Positions 27,051-36,055 of a DNA stretch of 53,080 nucleotides are shown piece by piece. The stretch lies in NCBI GenBank assembly GCA_035255485.1, contig DATEZO010000026.1, positions 1 through 53,080 on the forward strand, in the 5' to 3' direction. The notes below the pieces were generated by a model. That model ran no database searches, was not told the DNA's origin, and saw nothing but the letters and a program-made list of their open reading frames with translations. Position 1 is the stretch's first letter, and each line of letters opens with the position of its first letter. The translations under genes and the position numbers were made by a program. The DNA comes from DATEZO01 sp035255485 (lineage in GTDB: Bacteria > Pseudomonadota > Gammaproteobacteria > Burkholderiales > Burkholderiaceae_D).

Positions 27051-27479
27051 ATGAAAACCTTTTCCGCTAAAGCACATGAAGTGCGGCGCGACTGGTTCGT
27101 GATTGACGCGACGGACAAGGTCCTCGGACGTGTTGCCAGCGAAGTGGCACTCCGACTGCGCGGCAAGCACAAACCTGAATTCACTCCTCACGTCGACACG
27201 GGCGATTTCATTGTTGTCATTAACGCAGGCAAGCTGCGCGTGACTGGCAACAAGGCGCTGGACAAGACATATTATCGCCACAGCACCTACCCGGGCGGTA
27301 TCTATGAAACCAATTTCCAGAAAATGCAACAGCGCTTTCCAGGGCGTGCGCTGGAAAAGGCGGTCAAGGGCATGCTGCCCAAGGGGCCGCTTGGCTACGC
27401 AATGATCAAGAAGCTCAAAGTGTATGCGGAAGCTTCCCATCCGCATGCTGCGCAGCAACCCAAAGTACTCGAACTCTAA
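27051..27479 (+). CDS. rplM: 50S ribosomal protein L13
   Basis: A 142-residue ribosomal protein. The start MKTFSAKAHEVRRDWFVIDA and the motif YYRHSTYPGG are characteristic. Full length for the bacterial family. Followed after 9 bp by rpsI, the usual operon. Confidence 0.98.
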   Translation: MKTFSAKAHEVRRDWFVIDATDKVLGRVASEVALRLRGKHKPEFTPHVDTGDFIVVINAGKLRVTGNKALDKTYYRHSTYPGGIYETNFQKMQQRFPGRALEKAVKGMLPKGPLGYAMIKKLKVYAEASHPHAAQQPKVLEL

Positions 27480-27488
27480 GGAATAGAC

Positions 27489-27881
27489 ATGATCGGTAAC
27501 TACAATTACGGAACCGGCCGTCGGAAGAGTGCAGTGGCTCGGGTTTTCATCAAGGCAGGTAGCGGCAAAATTGTTGTCAACGGCAAGCCGGCTAGTGAAT
27601 ATTTCTCTCGCGAAACCGGGCTGATGGTGATTCGTCAACCGCTGGAATTGACCAATAATCTCGAACATTTCGATATCATGGTCAACGTGCATGGCGGCGG
27701 CGAATCCGGCCAGTCCGGCGCGGTGCGCCATGGCATTACCCGCGCATTGATTGACTATGATGCAACCCTGAAGCCAGAATTGGCCAAGGCTGGTTTCGTC
27801 ACACGCGATGCTCGTGAAGTCGAACGCAAGAAAGTCGGTTTGCGCAAGGCGCGTCGCGCCAAGCAATTCTCCAAGCGCTAA
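27489..27881 (+). CDS. rpsI: 30S ribosomal protein S9
   Basis: A 130-residue protein with the GTGRRKSAVARVF start region and the C-terminal basic tail KARRAKQFSKR that reaches the P-site tRNA. A terminator follows 20 bp later. Confidence 0.98.
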   Translation: MIGNYNYGTGRRKSAVARVFIKAGSGKIVVNGKPASEYFSRETGLMVIRQPLELTNNLEHFDIMVNVHGGGESGQSGAVRHGITRALIDYDATLKPELAKAGFVTRDAREVERKKVGLRKARRAKQFSKR

Positions 27882-27901
27882 TCAGCGTATTCGAAACACC
27901 G

Positions 27902-27933
27902 AAAGCCGCCTGGTTATCGCCCGGCGGCTTTTT
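27902..27933 (+). terminator. intrinsic terminator of rplM-rpsI
   Basis: AAGCCGCC (27903-27910) with GGCGGCTT (27923-27930), then TTTG. A typical two-gene operon end. Confidence 0.85.
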
Positions 27934-28038
27934 GTATTTTCACTCATTATTTATCTCTTTATTTTGGGCAAGATAGATGGTAGAGGCTTTAATGCCGGCT
28001 GTTAAAATCGAAAATTCAAGGTATGGCAAGGAAAAGAC

Positions 28039-29082
28039 ATGATCAAGGCGGGTATCGTCGGCGGTACAGGTTATACGGGTGTGGAGTTGTTGCGCTTGTT
28101 GGCGCAGCATCCGAAGGTGGAATTGACTGCAATTACTTCGCGCAAAGAGGATGGCATGCCGGTGGCCGACATGTTCCCTTCGCTGCGCGGGAGAGTGGCG
28201 CTTGCGTTTGTCGCGCCAGAAAAGGCGAATCTCGCTGGCTGTGATGTCGTGTTCTTCGCCACGCCGCACGGGGTGGCAATGGCGCAAGCCCCGGCATTAC
28301 TCACCGCCGGTGTAAAAGTAATCGATCTGGCTGCCGATTTTCGGCTGAAGAATCTGGCTGAGTTCGAAAAGTGGTATGGCATGCCGCACACAAGCCCCGA
28401 GCTTGCAAGAGAGGCCGTGTACGGCTTGCCTGAAGTGAATCGCGATGCCATCAAGAACGCGCGTTTGATTGGCTTGCCGGGATGCTATCCGACCTCGATG
28501 CAATTAGGTTTTGCACCGTTGTTGGCGCAAGAAAAGCCGCTGGTGAATGAGACGGCATTAATTGCCGATTGCAAATCCGGTGTCTCAGGAGCGGGGCGCA
28601 AGGCGGAAGTCAGCACGTTGCTGGCTGAAGCATCGGATAATTTCAAGGCATATGGCGTGAAAGGGCATCGTCACTTGCCGGAAACCGTACAGGGGCTACA
28701 AGCGATTGCGGGTCGCAAGATTGGTTTGACATTCGTGCCGCATCTAGTACCGATGATCCGCGGGATTCATTCGACCTTGTACGCAACGCTGCTGCCCGAG
28801 GCACGCGATACCGACTTTCAGGCACTGTATGAAAACCATTTCAGGGATAGTTGCTTCGTTGATGTCATGCCTGCCGGCAGCCATCCCGAAACCCGCTCGG
28901 TGCGCGCATCCAATATGTTGCGTATTGCAGTGCATCGACCTGGTGGTGGGGATTTACTGGTGATTCTGGTGGTAGAGGACAATCTGGTAAAAGGTGCTGC
29001 AGGCCAAGGTGTGCAGTGCATGAATCTTATGTTCGGCCTTGATGAGACAACCGGATTGATGCATATTCCTGTGATGCCATAA
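28039..29082 (+). CDS. argC: N-acetyl-gamma-glutamyl-phosphate reductase
   Basis: A 347-residue arginine-synthesis enzyme that reduces N-acetylglutamyl phosphate to the semialdehyde. The Rossmann motif GIVGGTGYTGVELLRLL is at 5-21, and the active-site cysteine is in GLPGCYPTS near 155. A histidine-rich KGHRHLPE motif follows. AAGGAA lies before the ATG. It heads a run of same-strand genes to erpA, none of them arg genes. Confidence 0.95.
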   Translation: MIKAGIVGGTGYTGVELLRLLAQHPKVELTAITSRKEDGMPVADMFPSLRGRVALAFVAPEKANLAGCDVVFFATPHGVAMAQAPALLTAGVKVIDLAADFRLKNLAEFEKWYGMPHTSPELAREAVYGLPEVNRDAIKNARLIGLPGCYPTSMQLGFAPLLAQEKPLVNETALIADCKSGVSGAGRKAEVSTLLAEASDNFKAYGVKGHRHLPETVQGLQAIAGRKIGLTFVPHLVPMIRGIHSTLYATLLPEARDTDFQALYENHFRDSCFVDVMPAGSHPETRSVRASNMLRIAVHRPGGGDLLVILVVEDNLVKGAAGQGVQCMNLMFGLDETTGLMHIPVMP

Positions 29083-29100
29083 GTCAATTTGCATGGACAC

Positions 29101-29862
29101 ATGAGATTTTTCAACCCATTTGCCAGATCGTTGACACGCAATCTGTGGAGGCGTCGTCTATCGGGGTCCGCATCTGCCATGACAATCAAGCGTCGCATGC
29201 CGTGGCCGCTCAAAATCATCCCTGTCGCAATTGTGGCAATCCTGGGCGGCACCATTGCACTATGGGCATATGATGCCGGGCGCAGTTTCACCGGATTGAA
29301 TCCTGCGTCCAATCGCGAACAAATCGATATGCTGAAGGCAGAAGTCGAGGTATTGCGCGCCGAGCGCGACCGACTTTCATCGACAGTCAATGCGGCGGAA
29401 AGCCAAAGTAACATAGAAAAGTCAGCACAGAAACAATTGGTGATACAAGTCAAGGCATTGGAAGCTGAAAATATTAAACTGAAAGAAAATCTCGCATTTT
29501 TTGAAAGTTTGCTGCCTGCGGACACCGGTCCTTCCGGTCTTTCCATCCGGCGCATCAAAGCGGAAATTGTTGCGCCAAACCAATTACGTTATCGATTGCT
29601 TATCATGCAAGGTGGCAAGGGAGAGCATGTATTCGTCGGAAATTTGCAATTGGTCGTTACGGTTTTGCAGGAAGGCAAAAGTGCTATGATTAGTTTTCCT
29701 GATGGAAAGTTGGTTGATATGGACAGATTCAGGCTCAGCTTCAGACATTATCAGCGCGTGGAGGGAATGTTGACACTGCCGGAAGGCGTATCAATAAAAT
29801 CCATCCAGGCACGTGTTTTAGAGCGGGGGCAGGTGCGTGTCCAGCAAACCGCCGCATTGTAA
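29101..29862 (+). CDS. membrane-anchored coiled-coil protein (DUF6776-like)
   Basis: About 253 residues. A basic N-terminus is followed by one membrane helix (IIPVAIVAILGGTIALWAY, about 39-57), then a coiled coil over about 75-140 rich in Glu/Lys/Leu heptads, then a globular beta-rich C-terminal domain. The layout suggests a periplasmic scaffold on the inner membrane. It lies 13 bp before a bactofilin gene, so a joint role in cell shape or envelope organisation is a reasonable inference. A shorter start at 29179 is possible. Confidence 0.7.
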   Translation: MRFFNPFARSLTRNLWRRRLSGSASAMTIKRRMPWPLKIIPVAIVAILGGTIALWAYDAGRSFTGLNPASNREQIDMLKAEVEVLRAERDRLSSTVNAAESQSNIEKSAQKQLVIQVKALEAENIKLKENLAFFESLLPADTGPSGLSIRRIKAEIVAPNQLRYRLLIMQGGKGEHVFVGNLQLVVTVLQEGKSAMISFPDGKLVDMDRFRLSFRHYQRVEGMLTLPEGVSIKSIQARVLERGQVRVQQTAAL

Positions 29863-29874
29863 AGGGAAACCATC

Positions 29875-30264
29875 ATGTTTGGCCGCAAAACCAAAAACAC
29901 CATCGATAGTCTCATCGGGATGTCGACCAGGATTGATGGGAACGTTCATTTCAAGGGTGGTTTGCGTATTGATGGGCATGTCAAAGGCAACGTCATCGCT
30001 AATGAGAATGAGGCCAGTATGCTGGTAATTTCCGAGCAGGCGAAAATTGAAGGGGAAGTGCGCGTTGCCTATCTGGTTGTCAATGGTGAAATCACGGGCC
30101 CGGTGTACTCAACTGAACTTCTTGAATTGCAGCCGAAAGCCCGCATAACTGGAGATGTGCATTACAAAGCACTGGAAATGCATGGTGGTGCGCTTGTGTC
30201 GGGCAAGTTGACGCATGATCAGATCGGCGATCCAGTTTTGAAGCTGGCGTTATCGAATACGTGA
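29875..30264 (+). CDS. bactofilin
   Basis: A 129-residue bactofilin (DUF583 beta-helix). The repeats read IDGNVHFKGGLRIDGHVKGN, then IEGEVRVAYLVVNGEITGPV and ITGDVHYKALEMHGG, the six-residue beta-helix rungs that polymerise into filaments. Short N- and C-terminal tails are typical. It is co-directional with, and 13 bp after, the coiled-coil membrane protein, a likely anchor or partner. Confidence 0.92.
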   Translation: MFGRKTKNTIDSLIGMSTRIDGNVHFKGGLRIDGHVKGNVIANENEASMLVISEQAKIEGEVRVAYLVVNGEITGPVYSTELLELQPKARITGDVHYKALEMHGGALVSGKLTHDQIGDPVLKLALSNT

Positions 30265-30313
30265 AAATCGCTTGGCGTCTATAATTAATATTGTTTGTTA
30301 GCAGGAGCTTAAA

Positions 30314-30673
30314 ATGAATGCCGTTACTGAAGAAGTTGAAGTAATGCCCACACCGATCATTTTCACTGATAGCGCAGCAGCAAAAGTTGCCCAGTTGATC
30401 GAAGAAGAGGGTAATCCTGACCTGAAGCTGCGCGTTTTCGTACAGGGAGGCGGCTGTTCCGGTTTCCAGTATGGCTTTACCTTTGACGAAGTCGTCAACG
30501 AAGACGATACTGCCATGACCAAGAATGGCGTCCAATTGCTGATTGACTCGATGAGCTATCAATATCTGGCCGGTGCCGAAATTGATTACAAGGATGATCT
30601 TGAGGGCGCGCAATTCGTCATCAAGAATCCAAACGCAAACACGACGTGCGGCTGCGGTTCATCGTTTTCCTGA
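30314..30673 (+). CDS. erpA: iron-sulfur cluster insertion protein ErpA
   Basis: A 119-residue A-type Fe-S carrier. The three ligand cysteines are Cys48 (GGGCSGFQYGF) and Cys112 and Cys114 (TTCGCGSSF). The N-terminal extension and DGVQLLIDS-like region separate ErpA from IscA. AGGAG precedes the start. A TATAAT at 30280-30285 suggests its own promoter in addition to readthrough. Confidence 0.94.
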   Translation: MNAVTEEVEVMPTPIIFTDSAAAKVAQLIEEEGNPDLKLRVFVQGGGCSGFQYGFTFDEVVNEDDTAMTKNGVQLLIDSMSYQYLAGAEIDYKDDLEGAQFVIKNPNANTTCGCGSSFS

Positions 30674-30690
30674 CCGGCTGCTTCTTTTGT

Positions 30691-30720
30691 AAAAGCGTAA
30701 GCGAGCCTTGCGCTTTTCAT
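30691..30720. terminator. bidirectional terminator between erpA and anmK
   Basis: AAAAGCGTAAG (30691-30701) with CTTGCGCTTTT (30707-30717), 5-nt loop, one G-T pair. The A-rich and T-rich flanks let it serve both convergent genes. Confidence 0.8.
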
Positions 30721-30746
30721 GTTTGAATTGTGTCTTTGTACATGTA

Positions 30747-31880
30747 TTACGCTGGATAAAGTGCACCCAGGATACGCATGCCGCTGGCCCCGGTAACGGC
30801 TGGTAGATTAGCGGTCTTGCGCTCAACGTGCCGGTGCGCCAGCCATGCGAAGGCAAGTGCTTCCACATGGTTTGGCGAGATACCAAGCGCATCGGTTGTC
30901 AGCACTGTGGTTGATCGTTGCCGAGATAGTAATGCCTCGCGTAACTGCTGAACCAGATAACTGTTATAGGCACCGCCACCGCACACATAGACGGCCTTTG
31001 CGTCTGGTGCGTAGGCAGCAATTGCCTCCGCCAGTGTGTCAGCCGTTAACGCTGCCAGCGTTGCCTGCACGTCAGCCGGGGCGGCGGATGCGGAGGTTGC
31101 CAACCTTGATTGCAGCCAAGCCGGGTGAAACAGATCGCGGCCTGTACTTTTGGGTGGCGGCAGGGTGAAAAATACTTCATTGCGCAACGCATCCAGCAGT
31201 GCGGGAATCGGTATCCCACTGGCCGCCCACGCGCCGTTCGCATCATACGATTGTCCCAGGTGCTGTGCGCTCCACGCATCCATCAAGACATTGCCAGGCC
31301 CGGTATCGAAACCGAGGACTGTGCCATTCGCACCAGCGTTCAATATGCTGATGTTGCTGATGCCGCCGATATTGGCGACCACCCGGGTTTCCGTGCTGTC
31401 GCTGAATAAGGCTTGATGGAAGGCTGGCACCAACGGTGCACCCTGGCCGCCGGCGGCGATATCGCGGCTACGGAAATCGGCAATCACATCAATGCCACAT
31501 ATCTCCGCCAGGAGCGCAGGATTGTTGGTCTGGCGGGTATATCCCAGTTCCGGACGGTGACGGATGGTTTGTCCGTGTACGCCAATTGCACAAATGGCAT
31601 CAGGCAAAAGTTCAGCTTTTGCCAGCAATTGCGTAACGCATTCGGCGTAGCATTGCGTCAGCGCATTGGCGGCCAGTGCTTCCCGATGGATCTCGTTTTC
31701 ACCGGGTGCCTGCAATGCCATCAGATTGGCACGCAATGCTACCGAAAATGGTACATATGCCGCTGCCAGCACACGGGCCTGGGCTGGATGGACGGATGTG
31801 AACGATGCGAGCACGCCATCCACGCCATCCAGGCTGGTGCCGGACATCAAGCCGATAAACAAAAAAGAAGTATTAGCCAT
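30747..31880 (-). CDS. anmK: anhydro-N-acetylmuramic acid kinase
   Basis: A 377-residue sugar kinase of murein recycling that cleaves and phosphorylates 1,6-anhydroMurNAc. The phosphate-binding motif GLMSGTSLDG is at 10-19 and the catalytic region GFDTGPGNVLMD at 190-201. The start is fixed by homology at MANTSFLFIG. Unusually, the ATG is directly preceded by eight T residues of an intrinsic terminator, so no Shine-Dalgarno sequence exists. The upstream gene on the same strand is a murein endopeptidase, which fits the pathway. Confidence 0.93.
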   Translation of the reverse strand: MANTSFLFIGLMSGTSLDGVDGVLASFTSVHPAQARVLAAAYVPFSVALRANLMALQAPGENEIHREALAANALTQCYAECVTQLLAKAELLPDAICAIGVHGQTIRHRPELGYTRQTNNPALLAEICGIDVIADFRSRDIAAGGQGAPLVPAFHQALFSDSTETRVVANIGGISNISILNAGANGTVLGFDTGPGNVLMDAWSAQHLGQSYDANGAWAASGIPIPALLDALRNEVFFTLPPPKSTGRDLFHPAWLQSRLATSASAAPADVQATLAALTADTLAEAIAAYAPDAKAVYVCGGGAYNSYLVQQLREALLSRQRSTTVLTTDALGISPNHVEALAFAWLAHRHVERKTANLPAVTGASGMRILGALYPA

Positions 31881-31930
31881 AAAAAAAACCGTTGGTGCGA
31901 GACCTATTTTACAAGTCCTCGCACCAACGG
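31881..31930 (-). terminator. terminator of the M23 peptidase gene abutting the anmK start
   Basis: A perfect 13-bp stem CCGTTGGTGCGAG (plus-strand 31889-31901) with CTCGCACCAACGG (31918-31930), 16-nt loop. On the minus strand the stem is followed by eight T residues (31888-31881), then the anmK ATG at 31880. Confidence 0.88.
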
Positions 31931-31950
31931 CCTGATGTGCAGCATACGGA

Positions 31951-33315
31951 CTATTTCGATGCCAGTTTGATGCTGCTATCCGGATTCAGCAATGCGAAGC
32001 GGTGGGTCATGTCGGCGGCAATGGCGCGGAAGCGCTGTAACTCCGCGCCTGCCAATGGTTGCGCATTCGGGATATCGACCGAAAGCGGATTGCGCGGCTC
32101 ATTGTTGACGCGGAACTCATAATGCAGGTGCGGGCCGGTGGACCAGCCGGTGGTTCCGACATAACCAATCACTTCCCCCTGGCCGACCTTGACGCCTTTA
32201 TGAATACCTTTTGCAAAACCGCGCATGTGGGCATAGGCGGTCGAATATTTGCCCCAGTGCCGGATTACTACGACATTGCCGTAGCCATTCTGCTGGCCGG
32301 CGAATTCCACCGTGCCTTCGCCGGCCGCATGGATCGCTGTACCGATTGCGGCGGCAAAATCGATGCCCTTGTGCTGTTTCCATTTGCCGGAAATCGGATG
32401 CAAGCGCATGGCGAATCCGGAGGAAATCCGGGAAAACTCGATCGGAGATTTGAGGAAGGCTTTTTTCAGTGACTTGCCGTCGAAACCGTAATAGCCGCCA
32501 CCCTGCTTGCTGCCCGGTTCATCGAACCACACTGATTTGTACACTTTGCCGGCGTTGATGAATTCCGCTGCCAATATGCGACCGGTACGCACCAACTCCC
32601 CGTTTTGCCAGAGCGTCTCATACACCACGTTGAAGCGGTCGCCGCGCCGCAAATCGGATGCGAAATCAATGTCAGTGGAAAACATCTCGACGATCTGCAT
32701 CGCCACATTGTCCGGCACTTGTGCTGAATCGGTGGCGGCGAACAGCGATGAGCGGATTTCACCGGAGCGCATTTCAACCCGCTTCTCCAGTGTTGCCGGC
32801 GCTTCAAACGCCTTGAAACCTGCGCCGTCGCGCTGGATCACAATGTTTTTGGCCGGATTGTCGCGGCTATCGGCCATCGTCGCACTCAGTCGCTGCAACG
32901 CGCCATCTTCCGTAACTTCCGCCTGGACCTGCCGGCCTGCCTTGAGGTGCAGCACGGTACGCGCTGTACTGTCCGATTGAATGAAGCCGGCAGCCGCCTT
33001 ATCGTCGACACCAAGACGCGTCAATAACGTGGCAAGCGTGTCACCGGAGCGGATTTTTTCTTCATTCACGTAGGAGTGATTGCGCTCGGAGAGTGCGGCC
33101 ACCTGTTCGGACAGCTGGGGCAGAAGCAAGTCTTCCGAGACTGATTTGACCGGCAAGTCGGCCGGATCGGGCGCCATTGGCGCAACTCCGGCGGCGCCAA
33201 AGGCGCAGATAGCAAGAAACAATGCCGAAGCGGAAATGATGCGCGATTTACGCGACGCACCGAAAAATGGCTTGTTACGGCTACCGATGTTCATGAATTT
33301 ATCTATGGAGAACAT
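31951..33315 (-). CDS. M23 family murein endopeptidase (MepM-like)
   Basis: A 454-residue envelope protein: a short cytoplasmic N-terminus, a membrane/signal helix near 28-44 (IISASALFLAICAFGAAGV), an OapA/LysM-like region (KIRSGDTLATLLTRLGV) and a C-terminal LytM domain. Zinc ligands are in HKGID (His315, Asp319) and HLH (396-398). It cuts peptide cross-links in murein to allow growth. The alternative start at 33294 is possible. It is divergent from tyrS. Confidence 0.9.
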   Translation of the reverse strand: MFSIDKFMNIGSRNKPFFGASRKSRIISASALFLAICAFGAAGVAPMAPDPADLPVKSVSEDLLLPQLSEQVAALSERNHSYVNEEKIRSGDTLATLLTRLGVDDKAAAGFIQSDSTARTVLHLKAGRQVQAEVTEDGALQRLSATMADSRDNPAKNIVIQRDGAGFKAFEAPATLEKRVEMRSGEIRSSLFAATDSAQVPDNVAMQIVEMFSTDIDFASDLRRGDRFNVVYETLWQNGELVRTGRILAAEFINAGKVYKSVWFDEPGSKQGGGYYGFDGKSLKKAFLKSPIEFSRISSGFAMRLHPISGKWKQHKGIDFAAAIGTAIHAAGEGTVEFAGQQNGYGNVVVIRHWGKYSTAYAHMRGFAKGIHKGVKVGQGEVIGYVGTTGWSTGPHLHYEFRVNNEPRNPLSVDIPNAQPLAGAELQRFRAIAADMTHRFALLNPDSSIKLASK

Positions 33316-33455
33316 GCAATACGTTAGAATTTATGGTTTCGTTGCGATTTCTTTCCAGTCAGTATGTTGATTTCTGGCAAGATCAAAAGAAGCAACGATT
33401 ATATCAAACGGATCGTAGCGGTTTTTCCTTTTTTTACTTTAACTTTTGTCATCCT

Positions 33456-34727
33456 ATGGATAACTACGCGCAATTGCCAAAAAACAATATTTCGCAACCC
33501 AGTGCATCGCAGCCTGCGCTGCCGCTGTCGGATGCGGTCAAGGAGGCATTGGCCATCACCAGGCGCGGCGTAGAAGAATTGCTCATCGAATCCGAATTTG
33601 CGCAAAAACTGGCACGCTCCGAACAGACTGGCCAGCCTTTGCGCATCAAGCTGGGACTCGACCCCACTGCGCCGGATTTGCATTTCGGGCATACGGTGGT
33701 GCTGAATAAAATGCGCCAACTGCAAAATCTGGGCCACACCGTCATCTTCCTGATTGGCGACTTCACATCGATGATTGGCGATCCGTCCGGCCGGAATATT
33801 ACGCGCCCGCCGCTGACGCGTGAACAGATCGCGGAAAACGCGAAAACCTATTTTGCGCAAGCCAGCCTGGTGCTGGACCCGGCGCGTACCGAAATCCGCT
33901 ACAACTCCGAATGGTCGGACCCGCTAGGCGCGCGCGGCATGATCGAACTGTCGGCCAAGTACACCGTGGCGCGGATTCTGGAGCGCGAGGATTTCACCAA
34001 GCGTTTCAAGGCCGGCACTCCGATTTCGGTACATGAACTGCTGTATCCGCTGATGCAGGGTTACGATTCGGTGGCGCTGCGCTCGGACCTCGAACTGGGC
34101 GGCACCGACCAGAAATTCAACCTGCTGGTCGGCCGCGAACTGCAAAAAGATTACGGGCAGGAGCCGCAGTGCATTCTGACCATGCCTTTGCTGGAAGGCC
34201 TGGACGGCGTTGAAAAAATGTCGAAATCCAAGGGTAACTACATCGGTATCACGGAGCCGGCCAATACCATGTTCGCCAAGGTGATGAGTATTTCCGACGT
34301 GATGATGTGGCGTTATTACGAGTTGCTGTCGTTCCGCTCGCTCGCCGACATCGTGCAATTCAGGCAGGAGGTCGAGGCTGGACGCAATCCGCGCGAGATC
34401 AAGGTATTGCTGGCGCAGGAAATGGTGACACGCTTCCACACGCGCCAGGCCGCCGAAGAGGCATTGGCCGATTTCAACAATCGTGCGAAAGGCGGCATTC
34501 CGGACGACATTCCCGCAATCAACCTGGCTGGCGCGCCGTTGGGCATTGGCCAATTGCTGAAGCAGGCAAACCTGTGCGCCTCCACTTCGGAAGCCTTGCG
34601 CATGGTGGAGCAGGGCGGCGTGCGGATCGATGGTGCGGCTATCGGCGACAAGGGATTGAAAGTCGAAGCGGGCACGTTCGTGCTGCAGGTCGGCAAGCGC
34701 AAATTTGCGCGCGTCACACTGGTATAG
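33456..34727 (+). CDS. tyrS: tyrosyl-tRNA synthetase
   Basis: A 423-residue class I synthetase. The HIGH-type motif HFGH is at 76-79 and KMSKS at 254-258. A C-terminal S4 RNA-binding domain follows (about 350-420, with SEALRMVEQGGVRIDG). The start at 33456 is preferred over a much longer open frame because homologues begin near there. dtd follows after 10 bp. Confidence 0.95.
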   Translation: MDNYAQLPKNNISQPSASQPALPLSDAVKEALAITRRGVEELLIESEFAQKLARSEQTGQPLRIKLGLDPTAPDLHFGHTVVLNKMRQLQNLGHTVIFLIGDFTSMIGDPSGRNITRPPLTREQIAENAKTYFAQASLVLDPARTEIRYNSEWSDPLGARGMIELSAKYTVARILEREDFTKRFKAGTPISVHELLYPLMQGYDSVALRSDLELGGTDQKFNLLVGRELQKDYGQEPQCILTMPLLEGLDGVEKMSKSKGNYIGITEPANTMFAKVMSISDVMMWRYYELLSFRSLADIVQFRQEVEAGRNPREIKVLLAQEMVTRFHTRQAAEEALADFNNRAKGGIPDDIPAINLAGAPLGIGQLLKQANLCASTSEALRMVEQGGVRIDGAAIGDKGLKVEAGTFVLQVGKRKFARVTLV

Positions 34728-34737
34728 CGGATCGGCA

Positions 34738-35187
34738 ATGATTGCCTTGTTGCAGCGGGTGACGCAGGCCCAAGTTGTCGTGGGCGGCGCGACGGTCGGC
34801 GCGATCGAGCACGGATTGATGACGCTGGTGTGCGCGGAACGTGGCGATACCGACAAGGAAGCCGATGCGCTGCTGGCGAAACTGCTTGGCTATCGGGTGT
34901 TTGCGGACGAAGCCGGCAAGATGAACCGCAGCATTGCCGATGTCGCGGGTGGATTGTTGCTGGTGCCACAATTCACCCTGGCGGCTGATACGCAATCTGG
35001 CACGCGGCCCTCTTTCACGCCGGCCGCGACGCCGGAGCTGGGCCGGCGGTTGTTCGATCATTTCGTCGCGCAGGCGCGGCGCAAGCATGCCGTCGTGGCG
35101 ACCGGGCAGTTCGGCGCGCACATGCAGGTATCGCTGACCAATGACGGGCCGGTGACATTCTGGCTGCAGATCCGGCCGAAAGCTTGA
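34738..35187 (+). CDS. dtd: D-aminoacyl-tRNA deacylase
   Basis: A 150-residue proofreading enzyme that removes D-amino acids (and glycine) from tRNA. The motifs VPQFTLAAD near 79-87 and NDGPVTFWLQ near 136-145 carry the cross-subunit active site. It is 10 bp after tyrS; tyrosyl-tRNA synthetase is a known source of D-Tyr-tRNA, so the pairing makes sense. Confidence 0.94.
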   Translation: MIALLQRVTQAQVVVGGATVGAIEHGLMTLVCAERGDTDKEADALLAKLLGYRVFADEAGKMNRSIADVAGGLLLVPQFTLAADTQSGTRPSFTPAATPELGRRLFDHFVAQARRKHAVVATGQFGAHMQVSLTNDGPVTFWLQIRPKA

Positions 35188-35304
35188 GATGCGTCGGCGC
35201 ACATGCGCCGATCCGGCAGGATGATGCAGGATGGAGCATGCGGCGATTCCCCTAACGGTCATGGCGAAGTGCCACCCAAGTGCATGCAATTGCGCCATGG
35301 CCGC

Positions 35305-35345
35305 CCTCTCCCCCTGCCCTCTCCCGCAAGCGGGCGAGGAAGTTG
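35305..35345. repeat. short copy of the GC-rich intergenic repeat
   Basis: CCCTCTCCCGCAAGCGGGCGAGG forms a hairpin with one mismatch. It resembles the element at 8262-8378 and gives the same kind of false LPQAGE frame. Confidence 0.55.
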
Positions 35346-35395
35346 GAATGAGCCGCTGCGCGACTTTCACGTTAACCCGATCGAAGGAGGCAACA

Positions 35396-36055
35396 ATGAA
35401 ACTGTGGAGCGATTCTTTCAAGGATGGCAGTGTGATTCCGGGCGAATGTGCCTTTTGCGTGATCGATCCGGGCGCGCATGTGCGCTTGTCCGACAACCGC
35501 AATCCGCATCTGGCCTGGAGCGATGTGCCGGGCAATGCCAAATCGCTGGTACTGATATGCCATGACAGGGATGTGCCTTCGCGCGGCGACGATGTCAACC
35601 AGGAAGGCAAGACCGTGCCGGCCGATTTGCCGCGCGTCGATTTCTTTCACTGGGTAATGATCGACTTGCCTGCCGGTTCTTCTGCCTTTGCGGCAGGCCA
35701 GTTCAGCAGCCAGGTATCACCGCGTGGCAAGCCGGGGCCGGAAGTGCCGGATTGTCCGGGCGTGCGGCATGGCATTAACGACTACACGGGCTGGTTCGCC
35801 GGCGACCCGGACATGGCCGGCGATTATTTCGGCTATGACGGTCCGTGCCCGCCCTGGAACGATGCCATCGAACATCGCTATGTATTCACGCTGTATGCAC
35901 TCGATCTGGCACGTTTGCCGGTAGAGGACAAATTCACCGGGCAACAGGTGCGCGATGCAATGCGTGGCCATGTGCTGGCCGAGGCCAGCCTGACCGGCCG
36001 CTACACGCTCAATCCTTCCCTGGCGCAGGATGCGCAGCGTGATTCCCATGACTGA
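35396..36055 (+). CDS. YbhB/YbcL family (PEBP-like) protein
   Basis: A 219-residue phosphatidylethanolamine-binding-like protein. Conserved features are DVPGNAKSLVLICHDRD, the FFHWVMIDLPAG segment and GPCPPWND...HRYVFTLYALD, the ligand pocket. The role in bacteria is unknown; in eukaryotes relatives bind phospholipids or kinases. A perfect AAGGAGG precedes the ATG at 35396; the frame open to 35231 crosses the repeat and is not coding there. It overlaps the next gene by 8 bp. Confidence 0.9.
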   Translation: MKLWSDSFKDGSVIPGECAFCVIDPGAHVRLSDNRNPHLAWSDVPGNAKSLVLICHDRDVPSRGDDVNQEGKTVPADLPRVDFFHWVMIDLPAGSSAFAAGQFSSQVSPRGKPGPEVPDCPGVRHGINDYTGWFAGDPDMAGDYFGYDGPCPPWNDAIEHRYVFTLYALDLARLPVEDKFTGQQVRDAMRGHVLAEASLTGRYTLNPSLAQDAQRDSHD

